From: CAYVZZ01 sp964456185
Lineage (GTDB): Bacteria > Pseudomonadota > Gammaproteobacteria > Pseudomonadales > Alcanivoracaceae
DNA length: 8,074 bases
Assembly (NCBI GenBank): GCA_964456185.1
Contig: CAYVZZ010000102.1
Coordinates: 1 to 8,074 of the forward strand
Reading direction: 5' to 3'
Part shown: piece after piece, positions 1 through 5,593 of the stretch
Numbering within the stretch: position 1 is the first letter of the stretch
Layout: every line of letters starts with the position of its first letter
The notes under the pieces: model-generated
Database searches by the model: none
Told to the model about the DNA's origin: nothing
What the model saw: the letters and a program-made list of their open reading frames with translations, nothing else
Position numbers and translations under genes: made by a program

Positions 1-576
1 CGCGTAACCACCTGGGTGCCCGATTTTTCTTTTTCACCCGACGAGCCGCCCGCCCCAGCTGAATTGTCCGGCTTTTGGGACGGGTTGGTTGAGGTAGTGC
101 GCTATACGATTTATCTGTTGTTGGCGGCTTTTGTGGCGTGGCTGCTGTTTCAGCTTTACCGACACCGGCATTATTTAACGCTAAGCCGAGAGACCAAGCA
201 GGGGAAAGCACCACTCCCCAGCTTTCAGTTTCTTAATGAGGCGGCTGATGATGACTTGCCGGCAGATTGGTATCAACGCCTTTTGGCGCTTTGGGATAAT
301 GGTCAGCAGCGTAAGGCCATGGCGATGCTGTACCGCGCCACCTTGGATAGGCTGCATCAACAGGGGGTGATCTTTGCCCCCGGTGATGTAGAGGGCGATT
401 GTTTACGGCGTGTGAGGAAAGCAGGTAATCAGAGCGTTAGCGGTTACTTTGAACGATTGAACGATTGCTGGTTGCAGTTAGCCTATGGTCACCATTTACC
501 GCCTCGTTCTGCGTTCGAACTTTTACACCAAGAGTGGCAAAGGGTGTTCGGCTCCACTGCAGGTGACAACACATGA
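1..576 (+). CDS. DUF4129 domain-containing membrane protein, 5' end outside window
   Basis: The frame is open to the left edge, so the gene almost certainly begins upstream; 191 residues are visible. Numbering from the first codon, residues 35-53 form one hydrophobic membrane segment (YTIYLLLAAFVAWLLFQLY), followed at once by a basic stretch (RHRHYLTLSR), which by the positive-inside rule puts the C-terminal part in the cytoplasm. Residues about 103-168 match the DUF4129 pattern: an RKAMAMLYRATLDRL helix, then GDVEGDCLRRV, then YFERLNDCWLQLAYGHHLPP. Family members beside MoxR genes usually have a signal peptide or further membrane segments before this part, which would lie off the window. The stop overlaps the next start as ATGA. 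Function is unknown; by context it is a membrane partner of the MoxR ATPase two genes downstream. The domain call is fairly sure, the role is inference. Confidence 0.85.
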   Translation, partial: RVTTWVPDFSFSPDEPPAPAELSGFWDGLVEVVRYTIYLLLAAFVAWLLFQLYRHRHYLTLSRETKQGKAPLPSFQFLNEAADDDLPADWYQRLLALWDNGQQRKAMAMLYRATLDRLHQQGVIFAPGDVEGDCLRRVRKAGNQSVSGYFERLNDCWLQLAYGHHLPPRSAFELLHQEWQRVFGSTAGDNT

Positions 577-1754
577 GCCAAACAGCGCGTCGTTGGGTTA
601 TTGCTTCCGTTGTCGTTGCGCTGTTACTGGCCGCAGCGGGTTGGTGGCTGTCTGGTCATTTGAAGAAGCGTGTGGTCGAGGCCGGTTTAACCGAGCAAGC
701 CTTGGCCAACCCCTGGTTGGCTACCGACAAATTGTTGCAGCAATGGGGCAGGCCGATTGAAGTCGAAGATGGTCTGCAGTTGATTCAACACGAGAGCCGT
801 CTCCAACAACTTCACTCGACTTTGTTGCTCACTCATGTGTATGCCCAATTGACGCCAGCGGAAACGGGCAATCTGTTGCATTGGGTGAAGCAAGGCGGGC
901 AGCTGATTGTTGCTGTCGATAACCCCTTTGTTGGTGTTGATGAGACATTGAAAACTCCTCTGATGGATGTCTTGGGTGTCAGTGTGTATAAAAGCCCAGA
1001 CGAGAGAGCTTCGTTGCTTCAGACAATCTTGATGAGCTGCTATAGCGGGGCTGATATTCCCGCTGTGTCGATTGGTCAGGATAAAGTGGAGTTTGCGGCG
1101 CATTCCAACCGCTTGTTGAAGCAGGTTGATACGAAGCAAGGCATTCGGTTGCGTCTTGAAGGTAAAGACAAACAAGGCATTCGTTTGCTTCAGTTTGCTG
1201 TCGGTCAGGGTAGTGTCACGTTATTGCCGTCGGCGACTATTTGGCATAACCGCCATCTCGGCTGTCATAATCATGCTTATTTGCTTTGGACGTTGGTTGG
1301 GCCAACGGATGGCCTGATGGTGGTTGATAACAAAGAGCCACCGTCGCTTTGGGGTACCTTGTGGCAGCATGGCTGGCTGGTATTGATCATAACCGCACTG
1401 GGCATTTTACTTTGGCTGTGGCGGGCAGGGCGGCGTTTTGGGCCGGTACATCATCAGTTGCCCGAAGACGAACCCGACTTACAGCAGCATTTGCAGGCCA
1501 GTGGGTGGTTTTTATGGAGGCACCATGCAGAGCAACCGCTGATTGACGCGGTACGTCAGCAGGTCATCGACTTGGCCTCACAGCGCGTACAAGGTTTTCG
1601 TCGAGCCGGACGGCAGGAACGGTTACGTTTGTTGGCAGAAAGAACACCCCATAACAAAACACACTTGCGGCATCTCTTGTATCAACAACCGATTGAACGC
1701 AAAAACTTTGTTTCTCTTATTAGTGAGCTACAACAATTGAAGGATCAGATATGA
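573..1754 (+). CDS. DUF4350 domain-containing membrane protein
   Basis: A 393-residue protein with an N-terminal membrane anchor (about residues 8-26, WVIASVVVALLLAAAGWWL) and a second membrane segment (about 267-284). The region between them (about 45-245) has the DUF4350 layout: a Rossmann-like start (NPWLATDKLLQQWG), a TPAETGNLLHWVKQGGQLIVAVDNP segment resembling the glutamine-amidotransferase-like fold of this family, and a HAYLLWTLVG helix near its end. After the second membrane segment come RRFGP (287-291), typical of the family, and a basic cytoplasmic tail of about 100 residues. The predicted topology is N-in, large periplasmic domain, C-in. Translation starts at an ATG overlapping the upstream stop, with AGGTGA (562-567) as ribosome binding site. 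No catalytic residues can be named. A scaffold or ligand-sensing role in the MoxR/DUF58 system is inference. Confidence 0.85.
   Translation: MSQTARRWVIASVVVALLLAAAGWWLSGHLKKRVVEAGLTEQALANPWLATDKLLQQWGRPIEVEDGLQLIQHESRLQQLHSTLLLTHVYAQLTPAETGNLLHWVKQGGQLIVAVDNPFVGVDETLKTPLMDVLGVSVYKSPDERASLLQTILMSCYSGADIPAVSIGQDKVEFAAHSNRLLKQVDTKQGIRLRLEGKDKQGIRLLQFAVGQGSVTLLPSATIWHNRHLGCHNHAYLLWTLVGPTDGLMVVDNKEPPSLWGTLWQHGWLVLIITALGILLWLWRAGRRFGPVHHQLPEDEPDLQQHLQASGWFLWRHHAEQPLIDAVRQQVIDLASQRVQGFRRAGRQERLRLLAERTPHNKTHLRHLLYQQPIERKNFVSLISELQQLKDQI
1137..1183 (+). repeat. Short direct repeat inside the DUF4350 gene
   Basis: CAAGGCATTCG occurs at 1137-1147 and again at 1173-1183, exactly 36 bases (12 codons) apart, and TTGC follows one base later in both copies. 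At protein level it gives KQGIRL twice (residues 188-193 and 200-205). It keeps frame and does not interrupt the gene. It may be a small in-frame duplication or repeated beta-strand sequence arising by chance. Confidence 0.6.
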
Positions 1755-2728
1755 CCGAACAAACAGCCGATATGTCCGTCACCAAAGCGGCAGCGGTGCT
1801 CTCCCGTCTTAAAGAGGAATTGCAGCGGGTGGTAATAGGCCAGGACGAGGTGGTGGAGCAAATTATCACTGCCTTGTTAGCGGGGGGGCATGTGCTGTTG
1901 GAAGGGGTGCCCGGGCTGGGTAAAACCTTGTTGGCAAGAAGTCTGGCCAAACTATTGGGGGGCGACTTTGCGCGTATCCAGTTTACACCAGACTTGATGC
2001 CGGCCGATATTACCGGTCATACGCTCTACGACATGAAAGAACAGCGTTTCCGGCTTCGTCGCGGGCCGGTGTTTACCAACTTATTGCTGGCGGACGAAAT
2101 CAACCGGGCACCGGCGAAAACCCAATCGGCCTTGCTTGAGGTCATGCAGGAGGGGCAGGTCACCATTGAAGGGCGCAGCTTGCAGGTAGGGCATCCCTTT
2201 ATGGTGCTGGCTACGCAGAATCCCATTGAGCAGGATGGCACCTATCCACTGCCGGAGGCCGAGCTCGACCGCTTTATGTTTAAGCTGTTTCTGAATTATC
2301 CAGTGCCTGGCGATGAAGCACAGATGGTCAAGCAGGTGGCTTCGTCGGCCGGACAGGATGACTATCTTGCCGAGTGCAAGCCGGTGTTAAAACCGGCGCA
2401 TATTTTGGCGTTACAACAGCGGGTGCGTGACATCACGCTGGACGATGCGGTGGTGGATTATCTTGTGAAACTGGTGACTACCACTCGCGACTGGATGGGC
2501 ATTCAGCGTGGTGCGGGGCCGCGCGCGAGCTTGTGTTTGGCCACAGCAGCGCGTGCGAAAGCCATTATGGCCGGGCGCGACTTTGTCATTCCGGATGACG
2601 TCAAAGCGATTGCGTTGCCGGTGTTACGTCATCGGGTGCTGCTTGATGCCGACCAACAAATTGCCGGTGTCAGTGCCGACCACTTGCTGCAAGAATTATT
2701 GGATAAAACGGCCGCGCCACGCCAATGA
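1751..2728 (+). CDS. MoxR-family AAA+ ATPase
   Basis: A soluble 325-residue AAA+ ATPase with every core motif of the MoxR family: Walker A GVPGLGKT (52-59), Walker B LLLADEIN (111-118, with D115 and E116), sensor 1 ATQNP (154-158), the arginine finger in ELDRF (R174) and sensor 2 in GPRAS (R258) in the C-terminal lid domain. Length is normal for the family (about 310-340). MoxR proteins act as hexameric chaperones that remodel or activate proteins, often with metal-binding von Willebrand A (VWA)-like partners; the partner here is most likely the DUF58 protein encoded next. The start overlaps the upstream stop as ATGA and is preceded by AAGGAT as ribosome binding site. A run of seven G at 1882-1888 lies near the start of the gene. 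Family assignment is sure; the substrate is unknown. Confidence 0.96.
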   Translation: MTEQTADMSVTKAAAVLSRLKEELQRVVIGQDEVVEQIITALLAGGHVLLEGVPGLGKTLLARSLAKLLGGDFARIQFTPDLMPADITGHTLYDMKEQRFRLRRGPVFTNLLLADEINRAPAKTQSALLEVMQEGQVTIEGRSLQVGHPFMVLATQNPIEQDGTYPLPEAELDRFMFKLFLNYPVPGDEAQMVKQVASSAGQDDYLAECKPVLKPAHILALQQRVRDITLDDAVVDYLVKLVTTTRDWMGIQRGAGPRASLCLATAARAKAIMAGRDFVIPDDVKAIALPVLRHRVLLDADQQIAGVSADHLLQELLDKTAAPRQ

Positions 2729-4071
2729 TACAAGCCAAGGGCTGTCGGCCTTCGTCTTTATTGCTTTCCTTTATACTGGCATTGGTTATTGCCGGTCTCA
2801 TGTCACTTGTCGCCGCCTTTTTGACGCCGGCAGTTCATACTGTATTGCATCGAGTGGTGTTGGCTTTGCTGCTGGCGCTGACTGCAGTGACCCTAGTCGA
2901 CTGGTTGTTATCTCGACAAGCAGCCAAGGGGCTAACTGTTGATCGTCAGTTGCCACACAATATGTCGGTGGGGCGCTGGCAGGCTATTGAGCTACGCGTG
3001 GTCAACAATACACCTCGAGCATTGGCCGTCAGTCTGTATGACCATTTTCCCGCAGATATGGTCTGTGCTGATTTTCCTTGCCATTTCCTGATTGACCCGC
3101 AGCGGGTGCAACAGCCGAGTTATCAGATAAAGCCCCTAAAACGCGGTGCCTATGGTATTTCGGCTACGGCGTTGCGTGTCAGATCGCGCTGGCATCTGTG
3201 GGATATGCAGTACCTGTATCATAATCCCCAGTCACTACGGGTGTTACCTGATTTTAAAGCCATGCAGGGGTATGACCTGCTGGCTGCACTGAATCGCACC
3301 AGTGTGATGGGGGTACGGCGACGGTATAAAGGGCAGGGCACGGATTTTCATCAATTGCGCGCTTATCAGGAAGGCGATGCGCTTCGACAAATTGACTGGA
3401 AGGCTAGTGCCAAGCACAAACAGCTGATTTCACGGGAATATCGTCAAGAGCGTAACCAGAATTTGGTTATTCTGTTGGATACAGGCTTTCGTTTGCGAAC
3501 ACGGGAGCAGGGGTTAAGTCATTTCGATTACTGCCTTAATGCCTCTTTGATGCTGGCGCATGTGGCGCTCGACCAAGGGGATGCCGTGGGCATGATGGAT
3601 ATGGGCGAAGCACAAACCTGGGTGCCGCCAGTGAAGGGGCAGGGGTTGCATAGGGCGTTGCTTTCATCGTTTTATGCGGTGTCAGCTGGTGGCGGTGCGG
3701 CCGATTACATTCAAAGTGCTCAGGCAGTGTTGGCGAGACAACGTCGACGCTCGTTAATTGTCATAATGAGCAACCTGGGGGATGACGATACGCGTGAATT
3801 GGAGCAGGCCGTAGAGTTACTCAAGCATCGCCATTTGGTGCTGATCGTTTCGTTGCGAGAGCCACACATTAATGGGCTTGAAACGCGCGAGGTAACCGAC
3901 TTGCGTGGTGCATTACAATATGCGGAAGGAAGTCGCTATTTGAGTCGTCGGTCGGCCAATCATAAGCGTTTGTCACGTAGAGGCGCCATGGTGATTAATA
4001 CTAGCGTAGAAGACTTAACCCCGGCAGTTATTAATCATTATCTGGATATCAAAGACAGCGGGCGTCTGTAA
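2725..4071 (+). CDS. DUF58 domain-containing protein (VWA-like MoxR partner)
   Basis: A 448-residue protein with two N-terminal membrane segments (about 11-33 and 42-62) and a large C-terminal part expected in the cytoplasm. The DUF58 signature is clear at 205-230: GTDFHQLRAYQEGD, then RQIDWKASAK. It is followed by a VWA-like strand VILLDTGFRL (248-257) and the LSHFDYCLNASLMLAHVALDQGDAVG region. The metal-site motif is degenerate: after D252 the DxSxS serines are missing (D-T-G-F-R), as is usual in DUF58 proteins. The ATG overlaps the moxR stop, and no Shine-Dalgarno sequence is visible before it (the upstream bases are GCCGCGCCACGCCA), so translation probably depends on ribosomes finishing moxR. 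This is the last gene of the operon; no BatA/BatB-type VWA genes follow. Function beyond MoxR partnership is not established. Confidence 0.93.
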   Translation: MIQAKGCRPSSLLLSFILALVIAGLMSLVAAFLTPAVHTVLHRVVLALLLALTAVTLVDWLLSRQAAKGLTVDRQLPHNMSVGRWQAIELRVVNNTPRALAVSLYDHFPADMVCADFPCHFLIDPQRVQQPSYQIKPLKRGAYGISATALRVRSRWHLWDMQYLYHNPQSLRVLPDFKAMQGYDLLAALNRTSVMGVRRRYKGQGTDFHQLRAYQEGDALRQIDWKASAKHKQLISREYRQERNQNLVILLDTGFRLRTREQGLSHFDYCLNASLMLAHVALDQGDAVGMMDMGEAQTWVPPVKGQGLHRALLSSFYAVSAGGGAADYIQSAQAVLARQRRRSLIVIMSNLGDDDTRELEQAVELLKHRHLVLIVSLREPHINGLETREVTDLRGALQYAEGSRYLSRRSANHKRLSRRGAMVINTSVEDLTPAVINHYLDIKDSGRL

Positions 4072-4079
4072 ACGCCCGC
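4058..4079. terminator. GC-rich stem-loop between convergent genes
   Basis: A perfect 8-base stem, GCGGGCGT (4058-4065) pairing with ACGCCCGC (4072-4079), encloses a 6-base loop that holds the stop codon of the DUF58 gene. It lies between two convergent genes and would serve either strand. There is no run of T after the stem on the plus strand (AAAAACTG follows); on the minus strand the tail TGTCTTTGAT is only moderately T-rich, which favours the minus-strand DUF805 transcript. Call it a terminator-like hairpin rather than a textbook terminator. Confidence 0.5.
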
Positions 4080-4091
4080 AAAAACTGCGCC

Positions 4092-4643
4092 TTATTTTGC
4101 GATGAAAGGAATCGTGATGGCGGCAGCGATACCCACGACAAGTCCCAGTACGGTCATGCCGATGTAAATGCCAGCCAGAACCTTAACCGCGCTAGAGTTA
4201 GGTGGAGGCACAGGGCCATATGGGTTTGGCCCTTTGGTGCCCGGCACCAATATCAGAATGAGTTGAAAGATAGAGTTTACGTAAGGCACGAACATGAGAA
4301 GCATGAGCCAGCCCGATACGTTGAAATCGTGTACACGCCGTATGCCCCAACGTATTGTGATGATTAATGCCGGGATGAAAGCGATGATAAAGAAGATAAC
4401 GCCGGCAACTAAAAAAGCATCTTCCGAGCCTGACACAAGGTAGCCGACGCCTCCAAAAATGAGCGTTAGCAGCCCCACGCCGCCAAATAATACCAGCGAC
4501 ATGACAAAGGTGTAGGCAATTAAGCGTAGCCGCCCAAGCCGCCCCTGCGCAGAGAAGATTTTGATATCGTCAGCCGTAGCTACAGGCTGTTGCACTTCGC
4601 CACGCGGCGCAGCATACGGATTGTATTCAGGTGCTTGTTGCAT
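4092..4643 (-). CDS. DUF805 family small membrane protein
   Basis: A 183-residue integral membrane protein. A short cytoplasmic N-terminus carries NPYAAP (8-13), a motif common at the head of DUF805 and RDD-type membrane proteins in marine gammaproteobacteria. Then come GRLGRLRLIAY (34-44, the family start motif), hydrophobic segments at about 42-65, 76-98, 111-134 and 153-178, the family signature RRVHDFNVSGW (102-112), and PGTKGPNPYGP (134-144). The fourth segment, beyond the usual DUF805 core, ends IPFIAK. The biochemical role of DUF805 is unknown. The gene lies 102 bases downstream of cspD on the same strand, so it could be read from the cspD promoter; a weak TTTACA / TATTGG pair in the gap could be its own promoter. 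A GGGGA ribosome binding site lies just before the ATG. Confidence 0.92.
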   Translation of the reverse strand: MQQAPEYNPYAAPRGEVQQPVATADDIKIFSAQGRLGRLRLIAYTFVMSLVLFGGVGLLTLIFGGVGYLVSGSEDAFLVAGVIFFIIAFIPALIITIRWGIRRVHDFNVSGWLMLLMFVPYVNSIFQLILILVPGTKGPNPYGPVPPPNSSAVKVLAGIYIGMTVLGLVVGIAAAITIPFIAK

Positions 4644-4670
4644 AAGATCCCCAGTTTTTGTGATTTTTTA

Positions 4671-4744
4671 CGAGTTTACCGGACAGGCCAAAGCAAACCA
4701 ATACAAGATGTGTTGGCTGATGTAAAACGGTAAATTGAAACTCG
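4671..4744. repeat. Nested imperfect inverted repeat filling the cspD-DUF805 gap
   Basis: Outer arms: CGAGTTTACCG at 4671-4681 and CGGTAAATTGAAACTCG at 4728-4744; removing the six bases TTGAAA from the second makes the two arms perfect 11-base complements. Inner hairpin: CCAATACA (4698-4705), loop AGA, TGTGTTGG (4709-4716), eight pairs with one G-U on the plus strand and one mismatch on the minus strand. On the minus strand, the transcribed one, the inner hairpin is followed by TTTGCTTT, so it might end or slow the cspD transcript. It could equally be an mRNA stability element or a relic of a small palindromic element. Confidence 0.5.
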
Positions 4745-4745
4745 C

Positions 4746-4994
4746 TCAACTGTGCTGCTGTGCTGGCATATCTGTTGAGGATGGTGTGTCACCGACCAGC
4801 TGCAAATTGACGGCATGATACCCCTTGTCGCTGGGCTTCAAGTCAAACTCAACCGGTTGGCCTGCCTTCAGGCTTTTGTAGCCTTCCATTTGGATGTAAG
4901 AGTAATGGACAAAGAGATCGTCACCGCCGTCATCCGGGCAAACAAAGCCGTATCCCTTTGCGTTGTTAAACCATTTAACTGTCCCCTGTGGCAT
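4746..4994 (-). CDS. cspD: Cold-shock-like protein CspD
   Basis: An 82-residue cold-shock-domain protein beginning MPQGTVKWFNNAKGYGFVCP. Both nucleic-acid binding motifs are present: RNP1 KGYGFV (13-18) and RNP2 LFVHY (27-31), followed by YIQMEGYKSLKAGQPVEF, which is the CspD rather than the CspA pattern. A polar tail of about 15 residues (from about 68) makes it slightly longer than the 74-residue E. coli protein. In E. coli CspD is a dimer that binds single-stranded DNA and RNA, is induced in stationary phase and starvation, and inhibits replication at high level. Position opposite clpS is the classical one. AGAGGGG lies three bases before the ATG-proximal ACA and is a strong ribosome binding site. 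The leader before it is A-rich and probably long. Assignment rests on sequence and gene order and is firm. Confidence 0.95.
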   Translation of the reverse strand: MPQGTVKWFNNAKGYGFVCPDDGGDDLFVHYSYIQMEGYKSLKAGQPVEFDLKPSDKGYHAVNLQLVGDTPSSTDMPAQQHS

Positions 4995-5021
4995 TGTCCC
5001 CTCTTATTTTTTTGCTGGGTC

Positions 5022-5040
5022 TTTGACCAACTTTTGACCA
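5022..5040. repeat. Tandem TTTGACCA direct repeat in the cspD-clpS control region
   Basis: TTTGACCA occurs at 5022-5029 and 5033-5040, a repeat period of 11 bases, about one helix turn, so both copies face the same side of the DNA. The repeat lies 28-46 bases upstream of the cspD start codon (TGGTCAAA read on that strand). It could be a tandem binding site for a regulator of cspD, or a structural element in the cspD leader. No known regulator can be named from it. Confidence 0.45.
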
Positions 5041-5091
5041 GATATTAACGGATGTCAACATGTGGGTAACATTCTGTGGCGTTTATCTGCA

Positions 5092-5120
5092 TTGAAAAAA
5101 CGAGCTTCCACCTCCATAAA
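5092..5120 (+). promoter_or_regulatory. Candidate sigma-70 promoter for clpS-clpA
   Basis: TTGAAA (5092-5097, five of six to consensus) and CATAAA (5115-5120, four of six) are separated by 17 bases. A start of transcription near 5127 would leave only about seven bases before the ATG at 5134, but a normal leader of about 37 bases before the TTG at 5164. It was found by eye, so it is moderate evidence only. Confidence 0.4.
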
Positions 5121-5147
5121 TACATAAGATAGTATGAGAGTAGTCAA
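5119..5147 (-). promoter_or_regulatory. Candidate sigma-70 promoter for cspD
   Basis: Read on the minus strand, TTGACT (5147-5142, five of six) and TGTATT (5124-5119, four of six) are 17 bases apart. Transcription would start near 5112 and give cspD a leader of roughly 115 bases, long as in several cold-shock genes. Its -10 box overlaps the -10 box proposed for clpS on the other strand. Weak by itself. Confidence 0.25.
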
Positions 5148-5151
5148 TAAC

Positions 5152-5156
5152 GGAGA
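5152..5156 (+). promoter_or_regulatory. Ribosome binding site that favours the TTG start of clpS
   Basis: GGAGA at 5152-5156 leaves seven to eight bases before the TTG at 5164, an ideal distance. The competing ATG at 5134 has only an ATAAGATAGT stretch before it, without a comparable site. Confidence 0.55.
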
Positions 5157-5163
5157 GCGACGC

Positions 5164-5511
5164 TTGAGCTGGCAACAATCACAACCCCCACATGATCCAT
5201 TACCCATTTCACCCGACGTGGGTGACTTGGCGTTGGAGAAGGCCAAGTCGGCGCTACGCAAGCCGCTCATGTACAAGGTCGTTATGCTCAATGACGACTA
5301 CACGCCGATGGATTTTGTCGTGGAAGTCCTCGAACGTTATTTCTCAAAGAATCGTGAGCAGGCCGTGCGCATCATGATGACAGTGCACAAGCAGGGGCGC
5401 GCCGTATGCGGCGTGTTCAGCCGAGATGTGGCAGAAACCAAGGCGGAGCAAGTGATCGATTATGCCCGCGAATGCCAACACCCCTTACTTTGCCAAGTAG
5501 AAGAAGCGTAA
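5164..5511 (+). CDS. clpS: ATP-dependent Clp protease adaptor ClpS
   Basis: ClpS binds proteins carrying N-end-rule destabilising N-terminal residues and hands them to ClpA for degradation by ClpAP. From the TTG start the protein has 115 residues (E. coli 106). The core is clear: MYKVVMLNDDYTPMDFVVEV (36-55) contains the N43-D44-D45 substrate pocket residues and gate M49; VHKQGRAVCGVF (74-85) holds pocket H75; ETKAEQVIDYARECQHPLLC (91-110) is the C-terminal signature. The flexible N-terminus (1-33), which in the family inserts into ClpA and controls the handover, is proline- and glutamine-rich here. The TTG is chosen for its GGAG site and because the proposed promoter would start within or just before the extra codons. 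An ATG at 5134 would add ten residues (MRVVNNGERR) and is the main alternative. clpA follows after 82 bases. Confidence 0.95.
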   Translation: MSWQQSQPPHDPLPISPDVGDLALEKAKSALRKPLMYKVVMLNDDYTPMDFVVEVLERYFSKNREQAVRIMMTVHKQGRAVCGVFSRDVAETKAEQVIDYARECQHPLLCQVEEA

Positions 5512-5582
5512 TGCAGGTTGATCTGACGTGGATATCACTCTCCGCATGCGGTAGGTTGGTACAAACAGCACCTGATGTTCGC

Positions 5583-5589
5583 AGGAGGT
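5583..5589 (+). promoter_or_regulatory. Strong Shine-Dalgarno of clpA
   Basis: AGGAGGT, a seven-base match to the 16S anti-Shine-Dalgarno sequence, ends four bases before the clpA ATG. It is the best ribosome binding site in the window and suggests clpA is translated independently of clpS. Its first bases could pair with CCTG at 5571-5574 (with CAGG 5582-5585), a weak four-base stem. Confidence 0.8.
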
Positions 5590-5593
5590 AACA

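Noticed and set aside
16..18. GTG as the true start of the DUF4129 gene
   Set aside because: The frame is open to the window edge with ordinary codons, no ribosome binding site can be seen in the few upstream bases, and family members carry more N-terminal sequence. A start off the window is more likely.
687..1175. Open frame of 162 codons on the minus strand
   Set aside because: It lies wholly inside the DUF4350 gene, shows no recognisable domain, and its composition looks like an antisense shadow.
1..4071. A full aerotolerance (Bat) operon or a phage-defence ATPase system
   Set aside because: No BatA/BatB VWA genes, TPR protein, nuclease or protease effector accompanies the MoxR gene in the window, and the surrounding genes are core chromosomal ones.
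4698..4726. A dedicated DUF805 promoter (TTTACA, 17 bases, TATTGG on the minus strand)
   Set aside because: The -10 box matches only three of six positions; it is mentioned with the gene but not listed.
5023..5039. TTGACC (twice) as plus-strand -35 boxes for clpS
   Set aside because: No acceptable -10 box lies 16-18 bases downstream of either copy.
5053..5058. Perfect TTGACA on the minus strand as the -35 box of cspD
   Set aside because: The hexamer at 17 bases spacing (AAAAGT) is not a -10 box, and TAATAT is only five bases away.
5542..5551. Palindrome CCGCATGCGG between clpS and clpA
   Set aside because: As RNA it gives only a three-base stem on a four-base loop, and there is no T run after it; a ten-base palindrome is easily met by chance.
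5571..5589. Hairpin hiding the clpA ribosome binding site
   Set aside because: Only four pairs (CCTG with CAGG, or ACCT with AGGT) are possible, too weak to claim a switch.
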